Shown: positions 8,084-16,646, numbered from the stretch's first letter. The stretch: DNA of 25,301 nt from an uncultured Dorea sp. (GCF_934294775.1 NZ_CAKRAH010000040.1:1-25301), one strand, 5' to 3'. Numbers and translations are program-made. Notes: generated by a model not told the origin, from the sequence alone.

Positions 8084-8370
8084 TCCTCCTCCAGATTTGC
8101 AAAAAATAATTCATAGAAATCATCTTCAGCCTTGATCATCGGCGAGTTCTCCCCTCCGCCGTTGGTACTTCTTTTCATTGCGGCATGGAATTCTTCTCCT
8201 GCCGCAATTAATTCCATTTCATATAGTTCATAGCCAAGTTCACGACAGGTCTTGCAGAATGCAGACAATGGATCTGCTTCTGTTCTGGTTGCGAGAAGCT
8301 GTTGTTTTAACTTTTCGTCTTTTAATGCTTTGTTTTGTAATTCGTCTAATATACTTACTACGTCTGTCAT
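8080..8370 (-). CDS. Nif11-like small acidic protein
   Basis: This 96-residue protein is convergent with hcp and overlaps it by 4 bases. Residues 5-62 follow the helical pattern of Nif11-type domains: a leading amphipathic helix, DEKLKQQL, then FCKTCRELGYELYEMEL. Nif11 domains occur as leader regions of some RiPP precursors and as small proteins of unknown role. A glycine run (NGGGENS) near residue 70 recalls a double-glycine cleavage site. However, the tail after it is a plain acidic stretch ending FFANLEED, without the Cys/Ser/Thr-rich core of a lanthipeptide, and no modifying enzyme or peptidase-transporter is nearby. GAGAGG precedes the ATG. Family assignment is by eye. Confidence 0.65.
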   Translation of the reverse strand: MTDVVSILDELQNKALKDEKLKQQLLATRTEADPLSAFCKTCRELGYELYEMELIAAGEEFHAAMKRSTNGGGENSPMIKAEDDFYELFFANLEED

Positions 8371-8411
8371 AACAAATTTCCTCTCTTCATGATATGTTTT
8401 TAAATGCGAAG

Positions 8412-8447
8412 CAAAAAAGAGAGTAACACATTTTCTATGTTACTCCC
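8412..8447 (-). terminator. Intrinsic terminator after nth
   Basis: On the minus strand the stem GAGTAACA/TGTTACTC (8438-8445 and 8421-8428) with a 9-base loop is followed by a short purine/pyrimidine step and six T residues (complement of 8412-8417). It lies between nth and the Nif11-like gene. Confidence 0.75.
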
Positions 8448-8519
8448 TCGTCCTTAAAACTATTATATAAATTTCATTTTACTTACGCAAGCTTTATTTT
8501 CATGGCATGCTATATTTTG

Positions 8520-9152
8520 TTAAATATATTTACCACATATATCCACCAGACAGCATTTCTCACAATGCGGCTTCGTCCGCGCTGTACAGACGTCTCTTCC
8601 GTGATATACCAGTCTGTGGCAGAAACTGCTGCCTTCTTCCGGCGGTATGATCTTCCAAAGTTCCATCTCCACTTTCTTCGGTTCCTTGATTCCATCTACC
8701 AGACCGATCCGGTTACAGAGTCTGATACAATGCGTATCTGTAACAATCGCCGGTTTTCCGAACACATCTCCCATGATCAGATTTGCACTTTTTCTTCCGA
8801 CTCCCGGAAGTTTCAACAATTTATTAAAATCGTCCGGGACTTTCCCACCATATTCATCACGGAGCATACGCATACAGGCACTGATGTCTCTTGCCTTACT
8901 CTTTCCAAGTCCGCATGGTCTTACGATTTCTTCTATCTCTTCCGGTGTTGCTTCTGCCAGTGCATTGACATCCGGGTATTTTGCATATAGTCCTTCTACT
9001 ACTACATTTACCCTTGCATCGGTACACTGTGCTGCCAGACGTACACTGACCAACAGCTTCCATGCATCGTCATAATCCAACGTGCATCCCGCATCCGGGT
9101 ATTCTTTTTTCAGGCGGCCAATGACCTCTAATGCCAGTTCTTGTTTATCCAT
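8520..9152 (-). CDS. nth: Endonuclease III, base-excision DNA glycosylase/AP lyase
   Basis: Nth removes oxidised pyrimidines and nicks abasic sites. The 210 residues are normal for the family. The helix-hairpin-helix is LPGVGRKSANL with the catalytic Lys in GRKSA, followed by the catalytic Asp in IVTDTHCIRL. The C-terminal [4Fe-4S] loop has four cysteines in the order C-x7-C-x2-C-x5-C; the first gap is one residue longer than the usual x6. Start ATG with AGGTG upstream. A terminator follows, so the gene is probably transcribed apart from the Nif11-like gene. Confidence 0.95.
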   Translation of the reverse strand: MDKQELALEVIGRLKKEYPDAGCTLDYDDAWKLLVSVRLAAQCTDARVNVVVEGLYAKYPDVNALAEATPEEIEEIVRPCGLGKSKARDISACMRMLRDEYGGKVPDDFNKLLKLPGVGRKSANLIMGDVFGKPAIVTDTHCIRLCNRIGLVDGIKEPKKVEMELWKIIPPEEGSSFCHRLVYHGRDVCTARTKPHCEKCCLVDICGKYI

Positions 9153-9217
9153 CTCTATTCACCTGCTTGCTCTTTCTATCATCTGTTTTTTATACACAAT
9201 CATCACTTATAATGTTT

Positions 9218-9784
9218 TTATTGCTTTCCATCCTCTGACATATTTCCATCCGAAAGTTTCACCGTAATATAATCATGATGGATTTCTTTCAGAAATTTAT
9301 CAAAAACATCTTCTGTTTTCATCTTAATAGTCGAAGTATTCACACATGGATGACATCCAAATTCTTCCAGTTCCAGCAGATCCTCATCTACCAGAAGCTG
9401 CACCTTATTCTCCGGATCAAAGATCAGTCCCATGACAGTAGCTGATCCCGGTGTTACATTCAGATACTCTTCCATGTCTTCTCCCGATGCAAAGGATAAT
9501 CTCATGGTCGGAATCTGCTGTGACAGTTCTTTTGTCTTGAGCGCTTTGTTTCCCGGCATTAAAAGAAGATAATATGCTGTTTTCTTCCGGTTACATAAAA
9601 ACAAGTTCTTACATATCTCCATTCCCAGTGCTTTATCAATCTCCTCACAGGCTTCCATGGTCATGACCGCTTCGTGATCCGCTCTGATGTAGGGGATGTT
9701 CAAACTGTCCAGTATATCGTAGACTTTTATTTCTTTTTCTTCCCGTCCGGAGATATCTTCCGGACGGCCATTGTATAATTTCAT
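9218..9784 (-). CDS. Prolyl-tRNA deacylase of the ProX/PrdX (YbaK) family
   Basis: This family hydrolyses mischarged Ala- or Cys-tRNA(Pro) in trans. The 188-residue protein has the expected hallmarks: RADHEAVMTME at the N-terminus of the domain, the Lys-containing KNLFLCNRKK strand, TPGSATVMGL, and the terminal HPCVNTSTIKM motif. In amino-acid-fermenting clostridia a relative (PrdX) lies near proline reductase genes, but none are visible here, so a general tRNA-editing role is likelier. CAGGAG sits just before the ATG. A 21-codon reading frame ends 54 bases upstream on the same strand and may share its transcript. Confidence 0.88.
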   Translation of the reverse strand: MKLYNGRPEDISGREEKEIKVYDILDSLNIPYIRADHEAVMTMEACEEIDKALGMEICKNLFLCNRKKTAYYLLLMPGNKALKTKELSQQIPTMRLSFASGEDMEEYLNVTPGSATVMGLIFDPENKVQLLVDEDLLELEEFGCHPCVNTSTIKMKTEDVFDKFLKEIHHDYITVKLSDGNMSEDGKQ

Positions 9785-9838
9785 TTTCTCTCCTGTCTTA
9801 TATCAATTTTTTGTTCATTCTTTTTCAATATTATATGC

Positions 9839-9904
9839 TTATCTACTTAGTACCGCAAGTAACACTATTGGTCCGCCGCCCAGAACTATCAATATCTTTT
9901 TCAT
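9839..9904 (-). CDS. 21-residue hydrophobic peptide
   Basis: This reading frame begins with ATG and encodes two Lys residues, a hydrophobic centre with a triple glycine (VLGGGPIVLLAVL) and a C-terminal Ser-Arg. That is the layout of a single-pass membrane micropeptide. The start is supported by GGAAAGGAG six bases upstream, as strong as the sites of the neighbouring annotated genes. It sits alone between the AAA ATPase and the ProX-like gene. Function unknown; regulatory leader, membrane-protein modulator or toxin-like peptide are all possible. Confidence 0.55.
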   Translation of the reverse strand: MKKILIVLGGGPIVLLAVLSR

Positions 9905-9977
9905 AGACAACTCCTTTCCAAATATATTTTCGTATAAATGCATACTCCGTACTTTCCCTTATATACAATACATTCTT

Positions 9978-11306
9978 CTATAAAAATGGCACCATATAAA
10001 CTGGTATACAAAAAATATCCTGATCTTTACTCATATCTTTCGTATAAACCAGATATCTCTTCCATATTCTTCCTGAATATTTTTCCGTAAATACATCAAG
10101 TGATTTATGGGTTTTATATCCCGACGATTTAACTTCTATCGGAATTATTTTATTTTTTCTTGCCAAAATAAAATCTACTTCATAATTATGTTTAGAATTT
10201 TTATTCATGATTGTATGATAAAATAATTCATTTCCATTTGAGATCAGACATTGCGCTACAATATTTTCATATAAATATCCCAGCTTCACACTTAATTTAT
10301 CATTTAACAGCTTCTCATAAATTTCATTTTCCGTAAACTCTTTATCCTTAAACATTAATGTTACAAACAGGCCTGTATCGCCTAAAAATAACTTAAATCT
10401 TGATAAGTCTCTTGTATTTGACATACCGGTATCCGGATCATTTGTATTGTATGCAACCAGTACTGTCTTTGAATCTTTTAATTCCGCAATCAATTCTAAT
10501 ATTTTATCCTGTTTCTCACCATTTAACACACTATTCGTCTGATATCTGGCTGCATTTTTATTTAACTGGGCCGGAATCGCATCAAATAACAATGCCAAAC
10601 GTCCTGTTGGATCAATTTTGGCGAAATCACTTTCATACAAATTCAGGATGTCTCTCTTTATTTCATCTACTTTTCTGAAATTGTTCGTTTCAATGTAAGT
10701 TGATACAGCCTGTGGCATCCCTCCAACCAACATATATAGACGAAATTGTCTTAACTGTTTACGATTAATTGCATCTCCTAATCCTTGATTCATATCAAAG
10801 CATTTCTTTAATAATGAAAATGTTGCTGTATCTCCAATTGCCCACAAAAATTCTTCATAGTCCATTGGATACATGCTGATTTTTCTTTCCTCGCTTGGAA
10901 TTAAAATATCTTTTACATTTTTCTTAATTGAAATAAGTGATCCTGTTTCAATATAATCATATCGATGATCTGCAACCAATGCTTTGATTGCCTGCCGTGC
11001 TGCAGGGCAAAGCTGAACTTCGTCAAATATAATCACTGATTTTCTTTCGCGTAAATCTACTTTATATTGTAACTGTAACTGCAGAAATAAGAAATTCAAA
11101 TCTGAAACATCTTCAAAAAGTTCTTTGGTTTCCTTTGATGCCCTTGAAAAATCTATCAAGATATAGCTTTCATATTCATTTTTTGCAAATTCTTCCACTA
11201 CTGTGGATTTTCCGGTTCGTCTTGCACCTTCAATCAAAAGAGCCGTCTTTCCATTTGAATCTTTTTTCCATTCTTGCATTTTATTATATATTTTACGTTT
11301 AAACAT
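9978..11306 (-). CDS. AAA_14/DUF4143 family ATPase with C-terminal nuclease-like domain
   Basis: The 442-residue protein has Walker A at residues 27-35 (GARRTGKST), Walker B in VIIFDEVQLC near 90-100, and a sensor-like ETGS segment, all typical of the AAA_14 group. The C-terminal DUF4143 half carries YEVDFILARKNKIIPIEVK, the D-x(n)-E-x-K pattern of the PD-(D/E)XK nuclease fold. The cellular role of the family is not settled; members occur in variable numbers per genome and in accessory regions. The gene is visibly AT-richer (many Lys, Asn, Ile) than its neighbours, which suggests acquisition. The ribosome binding site AAAGGAGAG lies at the edge of the first of four upstream direct repeats. 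Confidence 0.9.
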   Translation of the reverse strand: MFKRKIYNKMQEWKKDSNGKTALLIEGARRTGKSTVVEEFAKNEYESYILIDFSRASKETKELFEDVSDLNFLFLQLQLQYKVDLRERKSVIIFDEVQLCPAARQAIKALVADHRYDYIETGSLISIKKNVKDILIPSEERKISMYPMDYEEFLWAIGDTATFSLLKKCFDMNQGLGDAINRKQLRQFRLYMLVGGMPQAVSTYIETNNFRKVDEIKRDILNLYESDFAKIDPTGRLALLFDAIPAQLNKNAARYQTNSVLNGEKQDKILELIAELKDSKTVLVAYNTNDPDTGMSNTRDLSRFKLFLGDTGLFVTLMFKDKEFTENEIYEKLLNDKLSVKLGYLYENIVAQCLISNGNELFYHTIMNKNSKHNYEVDFILARKNKIIPIEVKSSGYKTHKSLDVFTEKYSGRIWKRYLVYTKDMSKDQDIFCIPVYMVPFL

Positions 11307-11319
11307 GGTATTTCTCTCC

Positions 11320-11432
11320 TTTCCGCATTTTTCTTTTCTTCATTTTATCATATTTCCGCGTTTTTTTATATAGCACATTAACTAGTTTCCGCGTTTTTTA
11401 TTTCTTCTTTTTTACCCAATTTCCGCATTTTT
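11320..11432 (-). repeat. Four 13-bp direct repeats at 33-34 bp intervals
   Basis: On the minus strand the sequence AAAAAYGCGGAAA occurs four times, at 11420-11432, 11386-11398, 11353-11365 and 11320-11332. Only the Y position varies. The start-to-start distances are 34, 33 and 33 bases, and the 20-21 base spacers are AT-rich and unrelated. The copy nearest the gene directly abuts the ribosome binding site of the AAA_14 ATPase. The layout resembles an iteron or multi-site operator, placing the sites on one helical face about three turns apart. Confidence 0.85.
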
Positions 11433-11446
11433 ATTCATTTGATCCG

Positions 11447-11488
11447 AAAAAAAAGATATCAACCAACTTGTGATTGATATCCTTTTTT
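11447..11488 (-). terminator. Bidirectional intrinsic terminator after the hydrolase gene
   Basis: GATATCAA (11455-11462) pairs with TTGATATC (11474-11481). On the minus strand the stem is followed by eight T residues (11447-11454), and on plus by CTTTTTT. It ends transcription of the hydrolase gene and insulates the ATPase repeat region. Confidence 0.85.
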
Positions 11489-11506
11489 GCTTCCTATTTA
11501 TTTTCT

Positions 11507-12523
11507 CTATTTTTCTTCCAATGCCAGATACTTCTTAAGCCATTCTTCCGCAAGATACGTCCAGCTTTGTACTTCCTTCAAAGTTTTGCGGATTTCCTCT
11601 TTTTGCTTTTCTGTCCATCTTGCCGGCTTTTTACGTCCGATACCAAACTTCACCAGAAGTTCTTCTCCCTTTTCCTCTGGAAATGAAGTCTCACCGGCTT
11701 TTATTGCCTCTGCAAGAAGCTGTACCTGTTCCTGTGTATATCTTTTTCCTTCTTCCTGTCCGATATTCTGTTCTAACCACGCTTCGGTTGCCACAGAAAG
11801 TCCATGGATCCCCTCTGAAAATACATGCTGTGCAAATGGTACACCCGCCTTCGCACATGCCTGTGCAAACAGATAGCTGTTCTGCACCGGAACGGTCTGG
11901 TCTGTTACAGTCTGCCAAAGGAAGCACGGTGGAGTATCTTCTGTCACATGATTTTCCAGTGACATATAATCCAGTTCCTGCTCTGCCGGCTCTTTCCCTA
12001 ACAATGCAACAAAAGAATCTCTGTGTGCATATTCTCCCGAACTGATGACTGGATAAGCCAGAATTGCTGCATCCGGGCGGTTGGATATGTTCTGATATGC
12101 TTCTTCCGGATCTTTTACATCCTTGTTATGTACACAAAGACTCGCACATAAGTGTGCTCCTGCTGAGAATCCGCAGACTGCAATCCGATCCGGCCTGATA
12201 TGGAATTCTTCTGCACGGGAACGGATCATCCGGATGGTTCTTGATATGTCATTTAACGGTTGCAGCTTCAGTGGTGCTTCATCCAGCTGGTTTACCGTGT
12301 ATTCCAGGACGAATACATTGTAGCCTGCCTGATAGAATTCCATAGCCGGCAGATGTGCCTCCGACGGGGATGTTTCCCTGTATGCACCACCCGGTGCAAT
12401 AATCATTGCCGGATGCTTCTTTTCATCCTCATGAATGTAGCTGAACATCACCGGTATGAAGCCGTGTGCAGCCGGATAATGGTATTCTTCTTTTTTCCAT
12501 ATTTCGATTCTTATATTGAACAT
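11507..12523 (-). CDS. Alpha/beta hydrolase, acetyl-esterase-like
   Basis: The predicted 338-residue cytoplasmic serine hydrolase has the oxyanion segment IAPGGAYR (residues 42-49), the nucleophile elbow GFSAGAH with Ser120, a late Asp in VTDQTVP and the catalytic His in EGIHGLS. This order fits the BD-FAE/acetyl-xylan-esterase-like branch that deacylates small esters or carbohydrates; the substrate is unknown. A Lys/Glu-rich tail of about 50 residues follows the catalytic domain. The start is uncertain. A GTG at 12553 opens the frame, but an AAGGAG lies inside that stretch, 11 bases before the ATG at 12523, which I prefer. A stronger AAGGAGG further upstream (near 12578) has no ATG, GTG or TTG at proper distance. 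Confidence 0.85.
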   Translation of the reverse strand: MFNIRIEIWKKEEYHYPAAHGFIPVMFSYIHEDEKKHPAMIIAPGGAYRETSPSEAHLPAMEFYQAGYNVFVLEYTVNQLDEAPLKLQPLNDISRTIRMIRSRAEEFHIRPDRIAVCGFSAGAHLCASLCVHNKDVKDPEEAYQNISNRPDAAILAYPVISSGEYAHRDSFVALLGKEPAEQELDYMSLENHVTEDTPPCFLWQTVTDQTVPVQNSYLFAQACAKAGVPFAQHVFSEGIHGLSVATEAWLEQNIGQEEGKRYTQEQVQLLAEAIKAGETSFPEEKGEELLVKFGIGRKKPARWTEKQKEEIRKTLKEVQSWTYLAEEWLKKYLALEEK

Positions 12524-12691
12524 AACTTTCACTTCTCCTTCTATGTTATGCACTGCTCTGACCAGCAGCTATTTTTGCCTCCTTAAGACAGCATGGTAAT
12601 TCTAATCTATTTTATCATAATCCCAATCCTACATCATGCACAATGTTATCTTACACAATTTGTATAAAAAAAGAAAACCTACCCACCTAAT

Positions 12692-12853
12692 CTATATGCA
12701 GATCCGGTTCCGCCAGATACAACAAGAACCGCTTATACAGCATACCAGCAGCAGCCGGAATGTTTTCTTTACCCTTAGAATATTCTTTGCTCCAAGATTA
12801 TAGCTTAACAGGGGCTGGGCTCCCTGCACCAGTGCCTGCTTTCTCACCTCTGC
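12692..12853 (-). pseudogene. Fragment of a MATE-family efflux transporter
   Basis: Between the hydrolase and the acetyltransferase the minus strand reads, without a start codon, VRKQALVQGAQPLLSYN and then LGAKNILRVKKTFRLLL. The block QGAQPLLSYN-x-GAKN-x2-RVKKTF is characteristic of the repeated MATE transporter segment. After the hydrophobic stretch the reading becomes unlike a transporter and stops at about 12692. No further MATE sequence is visible on either side, so this is a relic about 50 codons long. Its beginning overlaps the end of the acetyltransferase gene, which suggests a deletion that joined the two. Confidence 0.6.
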
Positions 12854-13263
12854 TACTGCATATTCTCATAATTACAGATCTGGATCGCCGCACCATTTTT
12901 CATAATAGTAAATCCATGCTTTTCATAGAATGGCACGTTCTTTTTGTCTTCCGGCATGACCTCAATATACATAAAGTCTTTGTATTTTTCTTTTACATGC
13001 TCAAGCATCGCCCCTGCAATGCCTTTCCCCTGATGGTCTGGATGGACGAGTACATAATGGATCTGTGCCAGCATCTCTGTATCATCTAATACTCTTATCA
13101 GTCCTACCAGTTCTTCATCATCCCATGCAGTAAGTACCGTAGAGGAATTCATCAGCGCCTTATACAGACGCTTTGGATAATTTCCCGAAGTCCAGCCTAC
13201 GGATAAAAACAGCTTTTGTACTTCTTCCTGTGTGAATTTCTTTTCTTCTGTATATTTAATCAT
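12853..13263 (-). CDS. GNAT-family N-acetyltransferase
   Basis: The 136-residue protein has the acetyl-CoA-binding pattern VHPDHQGKGIAGAMLEHV (Q/R-x-x-G-x-G/A) and the late FYEKHGF segment typical of small GNAT enzymes. The acceptor is unknown; the DDEELVGLIRVLDD strand is common in acetyltransferases of the YhcJ/PhnO-like type. AAGGAG lies 6 bases before the ATG. A short Cys-containing reading frame ends 10 bases upstream on the same strand. The last codons overlap the MATE fragment. Confidence 0.88.
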   Translation of the reverse strand: MIKYTEEKKFTQEEVQKLFLSVGWTSGNYPKRLYKALMNSSTVLTAWDDEELVGLIRVLDDTEMLAQIHYVLVHPDHQGKGIAGAMLEHVKEKYKDFMYIEVMPEDKKNVPFYEKHGFTIMKNGAAIQICNYENMQ

Positions 13264-13272
13264 GATATCTCC

Positions 13273-13392
13273 TTATCTCCTGTGATCACATTTCTGACAT
13301 TGCACCATCTCTTTTTCTTCCTCTTCTTTGTAAAAAATATCTGACCACCGGCAACTTTTCGCACATACTTTGGCATATAAAATCACCTTCAA
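13273..13392 (-). CDS. Possible small four-cysteine protein
   Basis: An open frame on the minus strand can start at TTG (13392) or GTG (13386) and reads MKVILYAKVCAKSCRWSD, a Glu-rich stretch, then MVQCQKCDHRR and stop. Two cysteine pairs (C-x3-C and C-x2-C) flank the acidic linker, as in tiny zinc ribbons. The stop overlaps the ribosome binding region of the GNAT gene. Against it: neither start codon has a good ribosome binding site, and the start lies inside a hairpin. It could be a decayed C-terminus instead of a live gene. Confidence 0.35.
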   Translation of the reverse strand: MKVILYAKVCAKSCRWSDIFYKEEEEKEMVQCQKCDHRR

Positions 13393-13436
13393 GCCATGTG
13401 TTTTACCCCATTATAGCCTGAAGGTGATATTTTTTG
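13377..13436 (-). terminator. Terminator-like hairpin after the rib/HAD operon
   Basis: ATCACCTTCA (13382-13391) pairs with TGAAGGTGAT (13419-13428) around a 27-base loop. A T-run follows on plus (13430-13435) and a shorter TTTT on minus. A second hairpin, GTTACTAA/TTAGTAAC at 13439-13462, lies just before it for minus-strand transcription. The rest of 13437-13547 shows nothing else I can support. Confidence 0.55.
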
Positions 13437-13547
13437 AAGTTACTAAGAAATTTATTAGTAACCATTTTATTAGATTTCTTTTTTATTATCTGCGCCTGGT
13501 GTTGTAACGATAACTTTGGAAGGTGTAATAATGAGTCGCTAATAAAT

Positions 13548-14225
13548 TTAAAAGTATACTTCAAATAATGGTAATTCTGGTATTTCTTCTATATGCTCTA
13601 CAAAGTAATCCGCCCCGTCAAGCTCGCCCTCTTCTCCATATCCATACAGACATCCTACAAAGGGACTTCCAAAGGATCTGGCACATTCCAGATCCTTTTT
13701 CCTGTCTCCGATCACCAGATAGGCTCCGGGATATTCGCGAATGATATCCCTTACAATCTCTGTCTTAGGACAAAATCCATACGATTCACAGTCGTAAAAC
13801 CGGTCAAACCAACGTTCCATTTTGAATTCTTCCCAGTGTGCTTTGCGGTATGCTATTTTACAGTTGCTTAAGATGACGAGATGATATCCCCGGTTCTTTA
13901 ACGTTGTCAGCATCTTTTCCGCCCCCGGATACCACACTGCCTTATGTTCTCTGATCTGCCTAAGCATCAGATCTCCCACCATCTTACTTGCCTGGTCTTT
14001 GTAACTTTGCTCCAGTTCCGGCAAAAATGTATCCCACATTTCTTTACTGTTAAGTCCAAGCCAGCCTGCAATCCGGGATGACTCAATCTTCTGTTCTTCC
14101 ACAACATTTTGTTCAACCAGCCACTGATAAGCTTTCCGGAATGCCGGTTCATAGATTCTAAGTGTGTTATGGATTGTTCCATCATAGTCAAATATGATTG
14201 TTTTTACCATCGTCTTTATTATCAC
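13548..14225 (-). CDS. HAD-family phosphatase, candidate riboflavin-pathway phosphatase
   Basis: The 225-residue HAD hydrolase has motif I FDYDGT with nucleophile Asp13 and Asp15, motif II LVILSNC, a motif III Lys (CPKTEIV) and motif IV VIGDRKKDLECA. A helical cap sits between motifs I and II, as in phosphoglycolate-phosphatase-like enzymes. The gene begins 24 bases after ribH with no terminator between, so it probably belongs to the rib operon. The pathway needs a phosphatase to remove phosphate from the RibD product before RibH acts, and HAD enzymes do this in other bacteria. That role is inference from position. Start: a GTG at 14225 has AAGGA nearby; an ATG at 14210 is the alternative. 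Confidence 0.85.
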   Translation of the reverse strand: MIIKTMVKTIIFDYDGTIHNTLRIYEPAFRKAYQWLVEQNVVEEQKIESSRIAGWLGLNSKEMWDTFLPELEQSYKDQASKMVGDLMLRQIREHKAVWYPGAEKMLTTLKNRGYHLVILSNCKIAYRKAHWEEFKMERWFDRFYDCESYGFCPKTEIVRDIIREYPGAYLVIGDRKKDLECARSFGSPFVGCLYGYGEEGELDGADYFVEHIEEIPELPLFEVYF

Positions 14226-14249
14226 TTTTCCTTATCTTTTTCTTCTCAA

Positions 14250-14723
14250 TTAGAGCTGCTTCATCAGGTTCACCATTTCGATGGCTGACAGTGCACAGTC
14301 ATATCCTTTATTTCCCGCCTTACTTCCGGCACGCGCAATCGCCTGCTCGATATTTTCTGTTGTGATAACTCCGAATAATACCGGAATTCCTGTTGCAAGT
14401 TCCACCTGTGCAATTCCTTTGGCTGCCTCGTTGCACACCAGATCATAGTGTGATGTATCCCCACGGATAACTGCACCTACGCAGATAACTGCATCGTATT
14501 TTCCTGATTTTGCCATCTTTTGTGCGGTCATCGGAATCTCGAATGCTCCCGGTACCCATGCTGCTGTAATATTCTCTTCTTCTACTCCATGTCTGACCAG
14601 TCCGTCAACTGCCCCGCCTAATAATTTGTTTACAATAATCTCATTGAATCTTGCCGCTACAATACCAACTTTCATTCCCTCTGGTGCTACTACTTTTCCT
14701 TCTACTACATTGATCTGTCTCAT
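14250..14723 (-). CDS. ribH: 6,7-dimethyl-8-ribityllumazine synthase
   Basis: RibH condenses 5-amino-6-ribitylaminouracil with dihydroxybutanone phosphate to give lumazine, the direct precursor of riboflavin. It forms icosahedral or pentameric shells. The 157 residues are normal. Visible signatures are VAARFNEIIV, the substrate loop WVPGAFEIP, GAVIRGDTSHYD with the catalytic His, and GVITTENIEQA. CAGGAGG precedes the ATG by 9 bases. It is the fourth rib gene, 33 bases after ribBA. Confidence 0.98.
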   Translation of the reverse strand: MRQINVVEGKVVAPEGMKVGIVAARFNEIIVNKLLGGAVDGLVRHGVEEENITAAWVPGAFEIPMTAQKMAKSGKYDAVICVGAVIRGDTSHYDLVCNEAAKGIAQVELATGIPVLFGVITTENIEQAIARAGSKAGNKGYDCALSAIEMVNLMKQL

Positions 14724-14756
14724 GATTTCTTCCTCCTGTTATTTTTAATAAATGTT

Positions 14757-15974
<1,218 letters not shown>

Positions 15975-15992
15975 AATATATATCCTCCTGTT

Positions 15993-16646
15993 CTAAAATC
16001 CGAATTTTTCCAGGAACTCCATCGTAATTCCGGATTCTTTTTTTTCTTCTTTATTTTTATCAATGCCAAGCAGCCTTTCTACATATTTACCGATTACATC
16101 ATTTTCCAGATTGACCGGATCACCCGGCGCTTTTTCCAAAAGCGTAGTTTCTTCTCCTGTATGAGGAATGACTGACACCTGAAAACCTGCTTCGTCCACT
16201 TTCGCCACTGTCAGGCTGATTCCATCTATACAGATAGATCCTTTTTCTACGACCAGATGTAATATCTTCTGTGATGTCCCAATAGACACCCAGATGGCGT
16301 TCTCTTCCCGGATCATGGACCGTATCACACCGGTTCCGTCAATATGACCACTTACAATATGCCCTCCGAATCTTCCATCTGCTGCCATTGCCCGTTCCAG
16401 ATTCACGTAACTTCCGGCCTTGCAGCTTCCAAGACTGCTCCGTCGGATTGTCTCTGCCATCACATCCGCAGTAAATCCATCCGGCTGAAGTGATGTGACC
16501 GTCAGACACACTCCATTTACTGCGATGCTGTCACCAATCTTCGTACCTTCCAGCACTTTTTTTGCTTTCACCGCCAGGACTCCCGATTCTCCGTTAAGCT
16601 GCATATACCGGACTTTTCCTTTCTCTTCTACGATTCCTGTAAACAT
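15993..16646 (-). CDS. ribE: Riboflavin synthase, alpha subunit
   Basis: This enzyme dismutates two lumazine molecules into riboflavin and the RibH substrate. The 217 residues contain the expected internal duplication. Each half has a barrel with matching motifs: MFTGIVEEKG and SIAVNGVCLTV in the first, GHIVSGHIDGTG and SICIDGISLTV in the second. The start ATG is preceded by CAGGAGG and lies inside the last codons of ribD (19-base overlap), suggesting translational coupling. Some nomenclatures call this gene ribC. Confidence 0.97.
   Translation of the reverse strand: MFTGIVEEKGKVRYMQLNGESGVLAVKAKKVLEGTKIGDSIAVNGVCLTVTSLQPDGFTADVMAETIRRSSLGSCKAGSYVNLERAMAADGRFGGHIVSGHIDGTGVIRSMIREENAIWVSIGTSQKILHLVVEKGSICIDGISLTVAKVDEAGFQVSVIPHTGEETTLLEKAPGDPVNLENDVIGKYVERLLGIDKNKEEKKESGITMEFLEKFGF

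Noticed and set aside
8080..8370. RiPP (lanthipeptide-like) precursor
   Set aside because: No Cys/Ser/Thr-rich core follows the glycine run and no synthetase, radical SAM enzyme or peptidase-transporter is nearby.
11320..11432. CRISPR array
   Set aside because: The repeat is only 13 bp with 20-21 bp AT-rich spacers, four copies, and no cas genes; an operator-like array fits better.
12524..12590. Leader gene after the strong AAGGAGG near 12578-12584
   Set aside because: No ATG, GTG or TTG lies at proper distance; the only nearby frame would need an ATA start and stops after a few codons. It may be a decayed start.
13470..13538. Short minus-strand frame reading RLIITPSKVIVTTPGADN
   Set aside because: Only 22 codons between stops, without a start or ribosome binding site; protein-like composition alone is not enough.
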